From Desmonostoc muscorum LEGE 12446 (lineage in GTDB: Bacteria > Cyanobacteriota > Cyanobacteriia > Cyanobacteriales > Nostocaceae), in assembly GCF_015207005.2 (NCBI RefSeq), contig NZ_JADEXS020000001.1, forward strand, positions 744,001 through 808,000: DNA of 64,000 nucleotides, given 5' to 3'. The position numbers and the translations under genes are program-made. How positions within the stretch are numbered: position 1 is the stretch's first letter; every line of letters begins with the position of its first letter. Below, piece by piece: positions 46,801 through 53,946 of this stretch. The notes beneath the pieces were generated by a model. It was not told the DNA's origin. It did no database searches and saw only the letters and a list, made by a program, of their open reading frames with translations.

Positions 46801-49458
46801 GGCTCCTTTGATGAAAATCCGCAACTGCTGTTTGAGGATGGAGTTGTTGACAATTCCACCTATATTCAGATGGAAATTACAGATGATGTGGTGGGTGAAC
46901 TATCAACTCCAGAAACTTCAGAATTATTCCAGAGAAATCCAGAAGTTTTAGATACTGAAAATAATAATTTAGAAACTGCTTTTGATTTTACAGAAAATCC
47001 AAATATAGAAAGTGCAGAACTGAGTTTCACAAATGATTTATTGTTTACAGAAATTTCTTTAACAGAAACAGATATTCAAGGAAATGTAGAAACAGATGAA
47101 AATCTAGAAGCGAATTTCTTGAATTTAGGAGAGACATCTGAAACTGCATCAGTGTTAGAGGAAGAAAATGCTGTTGCCCTGACTGAAGAATTGACGGAAA
47201 CAGAAACCGTTGAAGTAGTTGCTTCAGAAGATGAATTTGCCAACTTGGAAGCATTACTAGGAGAGCAATTAGCACCTGTTCCTAAAGCAAAGCAGATACC
47301 AGAACTAGATTTTGCTGCCCTGGAAGAATTGCTAGGTACAGATAAGAATGAGGCTGCTGTATCTAGCCGCCAGCCCTTAACTCAACCAATCCCACCGAAA
47401 ATTTCCCCTCCACCGCGCACAGATGAATTTAGCGACTTGGAAAAGTTGCTAGCAGAAGCAGATCAAACAATATCACACTCCACTCTGGCAAAATCGAATA
47501 CAAGTAAAACTGCACGCCCATCTACTCGTCGTGCTGCGAGATTTGAAGAAACGATGAAGGTTCCAGTTAAGCAACTGGACGATATGAGTAATTTGGTTGG
47601 GGAGTTGGTGGTAAATCGCAACACCTTAGAGCAGGATCACGAACGACTACGGCAATCATTAGATAACTTGCTGATTCAGGTACAACAACTCTCAGATGTG
47701 GGAGCGAGGATGCAAGAATTGTACGAGCGATCGCTTTTGGAAGCTTCTCTGTTAGCCGGACGCAAAACCAAAGACTCTGGCTTCCATTCCGAGGACTCTA
47801 ATTCCGATAGAGGCTTTAGCGAGCTAGAAATGGATCGCTTTACTCCGTTCCATACACTCTCCCAGCAGATGATTGAGCGCATTGTCCGAGTGCGTGAGTC
47901 AGCTAGTGACATTGATTTTGTCACCGAAGAAACTGAACGAGTAGCACGGCAATTCCGCCAGGTAACCACCCAGCTACAAGAAGGACTAACAAGAGCGCGA
48001 ATGGTGCCTTTTGCCCAAACTATCGATCGCTGGCGGCGAGGTGTGCGCGACAACGCCATCAAGTGTGGCAAACAAGTAGAGTTGGTGATTGAAGGCGGCG
48101 ATACCTTAATTGACAAGATGATTTTAGATCACCTCAGCGATCCGCTAACGCACATGCTGAATAATGCGATCGCTCACGGTATTGAAACGCCAGAACAAAG
48201 GCAAGCTGCTGGTAAGCCACCTGTGGGAATCATTACTATTCGTGCCTTCCATCAAGGTAACCAAACTGTGATTTCTGTAGGCGATGACGGTGCAGGTATC
48301 GATCCCGCACGGGTTAAGGCTAAGGCAGTCAAAATTGGCATGATTACGGAAGCTCAGGCAAAAACCATATCTCGCCTAGAAGTCTACGATCTACTTTTCC
48401 ACTCTGGTTTTAGCATCAAAGACCAGGCAGACGAAATTTCTGGTCGCGGTGTGGGTATGGACGTAGTGCGTTCTGCCATTAGCGAAATTCGGGGCACAGT
48501 GAACACCGATTCGGCAATTGGCAAGGGAACCACTTTCACAATTCGTTTGCCACTGACTCTCAGTATTTGTAAAGCTCTGTGTTGTGTCTCCGATAGAGCC
48601 AGAGTTGCCTTCCCGATGGACGGTGTAGAAGATACCCTCGATATCCCACTCAAAAATATTCAGCATAACGCCAATGGACAATCATTTATTTCTTGGCGTG
48701 ATACCCTACTGCCATTCCGACCTTTGAAGGAACTTTTAACCTTCAATCGCCAAATTAGTCGCGGTAATGTCTATGGCGGCACCCGAGATGATGATATGGT
48801 TTCTGTGGTTGTGGTGCGATCGGCAAATACTTTGATTGCCCTACAGATTGACTTGGTGTTGAGCGAACAAGAAATTGTAATTAAGCAATTTGAAGGGCCA
48901 GCACCCAAACCCATTGGTGTAGCTGGTGCTACAGTTCTGGGTGATGGTCGGATTATGCCCATCGCCGACGTGCTAGAAATCATCGACATCTTCCAGGGAC
49001 GAATTTCTACGCAAATTGGTGGTAGTTCTTGGCAACAAAAATCTACTCCTACAGACATCCCCGCTACCAAGATTGACCCGACAGTGCTGATTGTCGATGA
49101 CTCAATCACAGTCCGAGAATTGCTCTCTCTGACATTCAACAAAGCAGGTTATCGCGTAGAACAAGCACGTGATGGTCAGGAAGCTTGGGATAAACTCCGC
49201 TCCGGTCTGCCTTGTGATATCGTATTTTGCGACATCGAAATGCCCCGTTGCGATGGTCTGGAGTTACTCTCTCGCATTCAGAAAGACTCTAATCTCAACC
49301 ACCTACCCATCGCAATGCTTACCTCACGGGGTGCAGACAAGCACAGACAAATGGCAGTTCAACTCGGTGCAAGTGGCTACTTTACCAAGCCTTATCTGGA
49401 AGAAGCGTTATTAGAAGCTGCATCACGGATGCTCAAAGGAGAAAAACTTGTTAGCTGA
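43879..49458 (+). CDS. hmpE: CheA-like hybrid histidine kinase HmpE
   Basis: A 1859-residue kinase. The N-terminal Hpt domain has the phospho-His H49 in FRAAHSIKGGAAMLG. A very long acidic linker (about residues 290-1190) follows, with four 51-residue repeats at about 824-1030. Then come the CheA dimerisation helices (KVPVKQLDDMSNLVGELVVN), the ATPase (HMLNNAIAHGIETPEQR, VGDDGAGID, SGRGVGMDVV), a CheW domain and a C-terminal receiver (VLIVDDSITVREL, CDIEMPRCDG, YFTKPY). It drives the hmp pathway for hormogonium motility. Typical CheA proteins are 600-700 residues, so the linker is exceptionally long. Confidence 0.95.
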   Translation: MLPEQQQRILGYFIEEARDHLNTIEQGLLNLEGTLNDPEMIGEVFRAAHSIKGGAAMLGLTSIQHTSHRLEDCFKVLKEHPVQIDQKLESLFLGVSDTLKALLEHLSGPYGLSEETANTLMSETEPVFQWLNEHLEQLVERGNSGVGNSSGTELAGSVDNVSTLTELFLRRDIPSLAEDGHQESTEISFAVASQEVSFSASAKENHDWSEFQTQVLQILREMLQLFKQTTTSSTRQNLQECCHQLVKLGETWNLSKWCGLCQAAASAIANPENTYLTLAKIVITEIKQAQELVLQGKEAEIAISQQLEALLNFAEIELLEIPPDLFDLESPAESIAQETEDAEQLIINNLSEPIEELNLEEDTSGHASFELQKTSSNAATGNSFTFTPHEEAHPISRNHDPNGPEVGIAELNTLADLFEGETPDLDEPWQQEETLDITATDELGIDLSSNETEDTDGDLSDLLSFDDDASNEQQTKTTAKTEDLSLLFGDNFLEKENSEPRNQEISATNLDFSDINELDLNLDADSEAILPEFTEQPIEEVVANSLDENDVVADLLALTLDDDNELLITGEVTQPENDVFASVELSSNQENSLDNLFLETENKNWVQEITPNDYIELSQPTDLSLDNLFGETEEHSILPINNSKSGDLFDISSIDTSNFSPAEDDLSNFWNQESTEESNSLAEQNVEKTLEENLFTTKADDIFAESQQSTLSAMGSLDIENFDLNFQDEEELDLILSADAGDDLFEELAPGDSTIFSEINEQATLEESAPSFTLHPVVEEIHSLSQQPETVDFIPEFTNQPPEISAVDSPQTSSDLEFNSFSSFDKNPQELFEDVAVDNSTYIQMEITDDVVGELSILETSELSQAQPGDLFGSFDENPQLLFEDVAVDNSTYIQMEITDDVVGELSTLETSELSQAQLGDLFGSFDENPQELFEDVAVDNSTYIQMEITDDVVGELSTLETSELSQAQADDLFGSFDENPQLLFEDGVVDNSTYIQMEITDDVVGELSTPETSELFQRNPEVLDTENNNLETAFDFTENPNIESAELSFTNDLLFTEISLTETDIQGNVETDENLEANFLNLGETSETASVLEEENAVALTEELTETETVEVVASEDEFANLEALLGEQLAPVPKAKQIPELDFAALEELLGTDKNEAAVSSRQPLTQPIPPKISPPPRTDEFSDLEKLLAEADQTISHSTLAKSNTSKTARPSTRRAARFEETMKVPVKQLDDMSNLVGELVVNRNTLEQDHERLRQSLDNLLIQVQQLSDVGARMQELYERSLLEASLLAGRKTKDSGFHSEDSNSDRGFSELEMDRFTPFHTLSQQMIERIVRVRESASDIDFVTEETERVARQFRQVTTQLQEGLTRARMVPFAQTIDRWRRGVRDNAIKCGKQVELVIEGGDTLIDKMILDHLSDPLTHMLNNAIAHGIETPEQRQAAGKPPVGIITIRAFHQGNQTVISVGDDGAGIDPARVKAKAVKIGMITEAQAKTISRLEVYDLLFHSGFSIKDQADEISGRGVGMDVVRSAISEIRGTVNTDSAIGKGTTFTIRLPLTLSICKALCCVSDRARVAFPMDGVEDTLDIPLKNIQHNANGQSFISWRDTLLPFRPLKELLTFNRQISRGNVYGGTRDDDMVSVVVVRSANTLIALQIDLVLSEQEIVIKQFEGPAPKPIGVAGATVLGDGRIMPIADVLEIIDIFQGRISTQIGGSSWQQKSTPTDIPATKIDPTVLIVDDSITVRELLSLTFNKAGYRVEQARDGQEAWDKLRSGLPCDIVFCDIEMPRCDGLELLSRIQKDSNLNHLPIAMLTSRGADKHRQMAVQLGASGYFTKPYLEEALLEAASRMLKGEKLVS
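46345..46945 (+). repeat. Four 153-bp direct repeats inside hmpE
   Basis: Units start near 46351, 46504, 46657 and 46810, all spaced exactly 153 bases. Each encodes 51 residues with FGSFDENPQLLFEDVAVDNS and YIQMEITDDVVGELSTLETS. They differ at few positions, so the expansion is recent. Confidence 0.95.
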
Positions 49459-49469
49459 ACCAAATATTT

Positions 49470-49590
49470 AGGGACTTCCAAAAAATAAATTATCCCAAAT
49501 TATTTGTACATTTGTAGGGGCGCACAGCTGTGCGCCCCTACGTTCGCGGAGCGTCCCGCAGGGATGGAATGTTTTTTATTGGAAGTCCCT
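49470..49590. repeat. 121-bp palindrome-ended element with internal hairpin
   Basis: The ends AGGGACTTCCAA and TTGGAAGTCCCT (each followed by an AATAAA/TTTATT stretch) are inverted. In the middle lies GTAGGGGCGCACAGCTGTGC, the same palindrome core as at 11687. It resembles a small non-autonomous mobile element and sits directly after hmpE. Confidence 0.75.
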
Positions 49591-49625
49591 TAAATCTAAA
49601 ATCCAAAATTGAGTCACTGACTAAA

Positions 49626-50324
49626 TTAATTCAAAGTATCTGGATTTATTCCCAACCTTCGCAATTCTTCTGCCAGCCTTTGAGCGCGTTGTTCAGCAGT
49701 GGTAGCGCGTCTTTCAGCAGCACTAGCTCGTTCTTCTGGTGTTAAATATCTGACTCCTTCTTTGTCATACCAATACAACCAATCCCGCGTAATTCCCTGA
49801 TAAGTTCCCCGTTGATAACCAATTGCTAAACCTACTTCTGGTAACCAAACCGGATTTCCAGGCTGTAATACATATTCGCCATTTATAAAACGGTAAACTT
49901 CTAAAGGTGATTTTCTCCGGCGTTGGGGATTGTAGACAACATAATACAAAATCTCCATCTGGGCATAAAGTTTCTTTATGCTGGTGTATTCTCCACGCCG
50001 TCTATGAGAAACAACTTCTAATGCCACAATTGGCATCACCTTTTCTTCCCACAACACATAACTCAAGCGCAAGTTTTCATCAAAAACTCGCTCGACTCCC
50101 AAACTTAAAAATCCATCGGGCACAATTGGAGGTAATTCGGGATCGTAATAAATCCCCATATCAACGCCAAAAAACCAATCCATGCGGTTTGCCCACAGCC
50201 AAGCTAAGATCGCTTCTAGCAAGCCAGGAATCAAGTGTTGTAGTTGATTATCCACAGGTTCATCGTCAGAATCAGGCAGATCCTCGGCGGAGGGGAAGCA
50301 GTGCAATGGGTTGTAATTTAACAT
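49626..50324 (-). CDS. Uma2 family protein (paralogue of 28041)
   Basis: The start at 50324 (MLNYNPLHCFPSAEDLPDSD) matches the start of the paralogue. An upstream open part, MSTTGYAYA, is from a dispersed repeat, so I exclude it. The 232-residue product shares MDWFFGVDMGIYYDPELPPI, VPDGFLSLGVERV and IVALEVVSHRRRGEYTSIKK with the copy at 28041. It has a shorter coiled-coil tail (ERRATTAEQRAQRLAEELRR). It reads towards hmpE. Confidence 0.88.
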   Translation of the reverse strand: MLNYNPLHCFPSAEDLPDSDDEPVDNQLQHLIPGLLEAILAWLWANRMDWFFGVDMGIYYDPELPPIVPDGFLSLGVERVFDENLRLSYVLWEEKVMPIVALEVVSHRRRGEYTSIKKLYAQMEILYYVVYNPQRRRKSPLEVYRFINGEYVLQPGNPVWLPEVGLAIGYQRGTYQGITRDWLYWYDKEGVRYLTPEERASAAERRATTAEQRAQRLAEELRRLGINPDTLN

Positions 50325-50332
50325 AGCGGGTG

Positions 50333-50358
50333 CGTAGGCGTAGCCCGTCGTAGACATC
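50333..50358. repeat. Dispersed repeat upstream of Uma2
   Basis: GCGTAGGCGTAGCCCGTCGT followed by AGACAT, identical to the repeat at 786-812 in the Uma2 remnant. In both places it is translated as part of, or just before, a Uma2-type protein. Confidence 0.8.
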
Positions 50359-50414
50359 GCAGACTCATAATATTGATAATATCTATCCACCTCTGACTTT
50401 TTCTTGCGATAATT

Positions 50415-50525
50415 CCCAAGGGGGACGCGGGGACGCGGGGATGAGGGAGATGAGGGAGATGAGGGAGCAGGGTAAGAAAATAACTCCTAACTCCCCACTC
50501 ACTACTCCCTACTCCCCACTCAGCA
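50415..50525. repeat. Composite STRR element
   Basis: GGGGACGCGGGGACGCGGGG and GATGAGGGAGATGAGGGAG at the left face CTCCCCACTCACTACTCCCT at the right: the usual G-rich/C-rich arrangement. Confidence 0.75.
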
Positions 50526-50549
50526 CTGAGTCAGATAAAAGAGGGACAG

Positions 50550-52127
50550 ATGACACTCAAGCGGTTAATTTTAATTTTTATCATGACGCCAATAGCAGTT
50601 CTGTTGGCAGTTTTGTCTTTATTTGGTAGTTGGCAAGAACCTCAGTTTCAAAGCCGCTTAGAACTGTATCAAATTAATATTGCTCTACAAGCCCAAGCTT
50701 GGCAATCACAAGATAGCAGCGATGACAATCTCCAGGCGATTCGAGAAGCGATACTTGGTGAGCAACCCCTAGAAAGTGCTACCAAGCAGTATGAGGAAGC
50801 GCGTCAATCTGTTCAAAATAATTTGGATAAAGTTAACAACAAACTTGCACAATTGCGTTCTCAACCTGAAATAACTCCCACACTCCCTAAACCTCTACCA
50901 GACGTTTCTCCTACTACTAAAACTGCCCAACAATCACAGCAGCAACAGTTACAGAAGTCTTTTAAGGAACTACAAAAATTACTAGCTGAATTAGACTTGC
51001 GGCTGGGAATTTTACAAGCACAGCAAGGACAGACGGATACAGCCTTCAAAACTTGGAGCGAATTACAAAAACGCTCAGATATCAATCCAGAATTTGGGGA
51101 AACTGCTGCTGTATTGAGTGGACTGTGGAGTAATCCTCCCCGCCTGCTCCCCGATGCTCAACAACCGATTCAAAAGAATTTAGAAGGTTGGTTTCGCTCT
51201 ACTGCTTTGGTTCAGCTATATCAACTCCAGCAGCGACAACAAGCCCTATCAGCAGTGAAAGCTGCACAACAAGAAGCTGCTGCTGGTGCAGTGTTGAAAT
51301 TAGCAATTATTGGTACTATTCCGACTTTGGCAGCATTAATTGGTCTAATACTGCTGGTTTTCTTATTTGCTCAACGTTTACTCAAAGGAAAAGCCTCTTT
51401 ATTAGGTCAAAATGCTGATTTAGCTTGGTCCACGCCTTGGGATGTGGAAACGGTTTTGCAGGTTTTTGTCGTCGGCTTTTTCTTCATGGGACAACTTTTT
51501 GTGCCCGTACTACTATCACTGCTCCCTATACCGCGTCCCGTTACTGATGTCCGACTTCAAGCTTTTTCTGTTTTAGTTAGTTACATACTGGTAGCATCCG
51601 GGGCGTTGTCAGTGCTGTATTTCTCTATTAAACGCTTTTTTCCACTACCGGAATTCTGGTTTCGCTTCCGTTTTCAAGATAACTGGTTTTTCTGGGGACT
51701 GGGGGGCTATTGCGCTGCTTTACCCATAGTTGTAGTAGTATCTTTAATCAATCAACAACTCTGGCAAGGACAAGGTGGTAGCAATCCCCTGTTGCAACTA
51801 GCGCTCGAAAGCCAAGATGGTGTAGCACTTGGTATGTTTTTCTTTACAGCGGCGATCGCAGCTCCATTTTTTGAAGAACTTCTATTTCGCGGCTTTTTGT
51901 TACCCTCTCTCACTCGTTATTTACCCGTATGGGCATCAATTCTTGTCAGTAGCTCGCTGTTTGCGATCGCTCACCTGAGCTTGTCGGAAATTCTGCCACT
52001 CACCGCATTAGGCATTGTATTGGGGGTAGTCTACACGCGATCGCGCAATCTCCTCGCTCCTATCCTCCTCCACAGCCTCTGGAATAGTGGTACTTTATTA
52101 AGCCTGTTTATACTTGGTAGTAATTAG
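50550..52127 (+). CDS. Large CPBP family intramembrane protease
   Basis: A 525-residue protein. An N-terminal membrane segment is followed by a periplasmic or cytosolic coiled coil (about residues 60-210, YEEARQSVQNNLDKVNNKL) and then about seven membrane helices. CPBP motifs: FFEELLFRGFLLPSLTRYL (EE...R), LFAIAHLSLSE (His) and LLHSLWNSG (His). Family members are glutamic intramembrane endopeptidases. The long N-terminal extension is typical of some cyanobacterial members. The substrate is unknown. Confidence 0.88.
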   Translation: MTLKRLILIFIMTPIAVLLAVLSLFGSWQEPQFQSRLELYQINIALQAQAWQSQDSSDDNLQAIREAILGEQPLESATKQYEEARQSVQNNLDKVNNKLAQLRSQPEITPTLPKPLPDVSPTTKTAQQSQQQQLQKSFKELQKLLAELDLRLGILQAQQGQTDTAFKTWSELQKRSDINPEFGETAAVLSGLWSNPPRLLPDAQQPIQKNLEGWFRSTALVQLYQLQQRQQALSAVKAAQQEAAAGAVLKLAIIGTIPTLAALIGLILLVFLFAQRLLKGKASLLGQNADLAWSTPWDVETVLQVFVVGFFFMGQLFVPVLLSLLPIPRPVTDVRLQAFSVLVSYILVASGALSVLYFSIKRFFPLPEFWFRFRFQDNWFFWGLGGYCAALPIVVVVSLINQQLWQGQGGSNPLLQLALESQDGVALGMFFFTAAIAAPFFEELLFRGFLLPSLTRYLPVWASILVSSSLFAIAHLSLSEILPLTALGIVLGVVYTRSRNLLAPILLHSLWNSGTLLSLFILGSN

Positions 52128-52870
52128 TACAAATTTAATACTATTGCTAAAAATGGAAATATCTGATTTTATCTCCATAGATAGCAACAATTTACTAGTC
52201 ATAATTGGTTGTAAGCATAAATACTCGCTAAAAGCCAAACAACGGCAAAAGCAAATTAAATAATGCTCTGAACATAGACAACAAACTATCCAGCTAAGCA
52301 TTTATTCTTAATTCGGGTAATTTTAGCTATTTTCGAGATGTTAATTGCCTTACCAAGTTATTTTTGTCGTAATTAATTGGATTGCAAATCCAGTTTGCAC
52401 TAGCGCAAATAGTTATTGATAACTAAGAAAGAAGTTAGAATTACACATTTTTACTACCCAAACAACCAATACTCGTTATTGCTGCGATCGCCAAAAACTC
52501 CGGAAATAATACTGATGGACTTGTAAAAAGTGGTATGCATAGCAATTATTGCTGATGACTGAGGTTGATTCTTTTCAAGATAAATCTCTTGTCTGAAAAT
52601 CAGTAGAATTGCTGCACCAGGATTTGCAATCAAATCCAGCAAAAGCCGTCAACGAGCTACAAATTTTCGGGCTATGTTGAAAGACATTTGATGTCTGAAT
52701 CTTGCCAGTGTCTCCTCTAGACTAAAAGCACGCTGATTTTAGTTCTTGATCCTGGCACTTACTCACACTAAAAAAATTAAAAATATATTTGTTTAGCAAA
52801 TATATTTAGTCACTCTTATTACAATAAAGACTTTATTTTTATACCTCACTTCTTAAGGAGCAGCACTCAT
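52128..52870. other. AT-rich intergenic region
   Basis: About 740 bases with no supported gene. It includes a short palindrome (TTTGCACTAGCGCAAA near 52394) and AAATATATTTGTTTAGCAAA near 52780, probably part of the TM2 gene's control region. Confidence 0.5.
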
Positions 52871-53146
52871 ATGGCAAATCTCAACCCCAGTCATCCTACT
52901 AAACAACTTTTAGCTGGTTACTGTGGCATTATCCTTGGAGGATTTGGCGTTCATAAGTTGATTCTGGGATATGCCCCAGAAGGCTTTATCATGTTGGTAA
53001 TCTCCGTAGTCGGGGGTTCTTTCACCTACGGCGTTGCCTTATTGGTTATGCAACTTGTAGGTTTAATTGAAGGCATGATCTACTTGAATAAGTCCCCTGA
53101 AGAATTTGTGAATACCTACTTTGTGAATAAGCAGGGTTGGTTCTAA
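52871..53146 (+). CDS. TM2 domain-containing protein
   Basis: A 91-residue protein with two membrane helices: LLAGYCGIILGGFGVHKLIL and IMLVISVVGGSFTYGVALLV. The GGFGVHKxxLG segment and the later LVGLIEGMIYL are those of TM2 domains. Function is unknown. TAAGGAG lies before the ATG. Confidence 0.9.
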   Translation: MANLNPSHPTKQLLAGYCGIILGGFGVHKLILGYAPEGFIMLVISVVGGSFTYGVALLVMQLVGLIEGMIYLNKSPEEFVNTYFVNKQGWF

Positions 53147-53330
53147 GCTAATCAGCATTCAAGTTGCATAATCAGGGCGGGCAAGATGCCCACCCCACAA
53201 GATATTGAGAAAATTTTCATCTGCAAATTAGATGTGTTTTAGCTTAGTACACCGTGGCGGAAGTTTGCCTACATTGAACAAGGGGCTTTACCCGGATTTC
53301 TCACCACATCTCTCAAAACCTTGTGCTCTT

Positions 53331-53428
53331 GAGCAGGGGAGCAGGGGAGCAGGGGAGAGTTCAATGTGCCAAGTTCAATCCCCTCTGCCCCTCTGCCCCT
53401 CTGCCCCTCTGCCCCTCTGCCCCTCTAA
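53331..53428. repeat. (CCCCTCTG)n octamer with inverted GGGGAGCA block
   Basis: GGGGAGCAGGGGAGCAGGGG at 53335-53365 faces CCCCTCTGCCCCTCTGCCCC at 53380-53428. The two blocks are related inverted halves. Confidence 0.85.
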
Positions 53429-53547
53429 TCTCAAGCTTGTGAGAAATGCGGGTTTAGCCCCTTGTCTGCTAAGCGATGGTAGCTGGCTTGACGCTGTGCT
53501 GTACTAAGCCAATTGATAGCAGCAGTTTTACATTTATTCCTATTGAT

Positions 53548-53745
53548 ATGGTCATTCTCAAACCTAAACAGCTGAGCTGGGTCATGTTTTTCTTGTTGGG
53601 CATAGGGTATTTCAACGTCATGTCTCATTTAGAAATTGACAATTTTTGGAAAAGCCTCATTGTCCTGATGCCAATGCAGGTTGCAGCTATTATTTATGTG
53701 ACTTACAGCAGAATTCAGAATTCAGAATCCAGAATTGGGAAGTAA
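53548..53745 (+). CDS. Small two-helix membrane protein, 65 aa
   Basis: From the ATG at 53548 the product is MVILKPKQLSWVMFFLLGIG followed by LIVLMPMQVAAIIYVTYS. That is two likely membrane helices joined by a short polar loop. The last residues (RIQNSESRIGK) are coded by the left end of a palindromic element, so the natural stop may have been displaced by insertion. No binding site is clear. I do not recognise the family. Confidence 0.5.
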   Translation: MVILKPKQLSWVMFFLLGIGYFNVMSHLEIDNFWKSLIVLMPMQVAAIIYVTYSRIQNSESRIGK

Positions 53746-53789
53746 GACAGGGTAAGCTTTTGTACTTCAGCAACTTGAAATCTGCTGTA
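53701..53789. repeat. Palindrome-ended element, copy B
   Basis: ACTTACAGCAGAATTCAGAA at the left and CAACTTGAAATCTGCTGTA at the right, the same family as 37854-37976. It overlaps the 3' end of the small membrane protein gene. Confidence 0.65.
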
Positions 53790-53946
53790 TCTACGCTGGA
53801 GCCGTAATTGACGCTCGGCGCGGTAGGATAAATTAATAAATTTAATATGGTTGACATTCAGTCGTAGTTCCAGATTTCGCCTACGCTCGAATTAGAGACG
53901 CTTTTAGTCAGGCGTTGAATTTTCGTAGCGAATCCAAACACTTGCC

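Noticed and set aside
53232..53507. 91-codon plus-strand frame
   Set aside because: Its middle is CCCCTCTG repeats; no start signal or family match.
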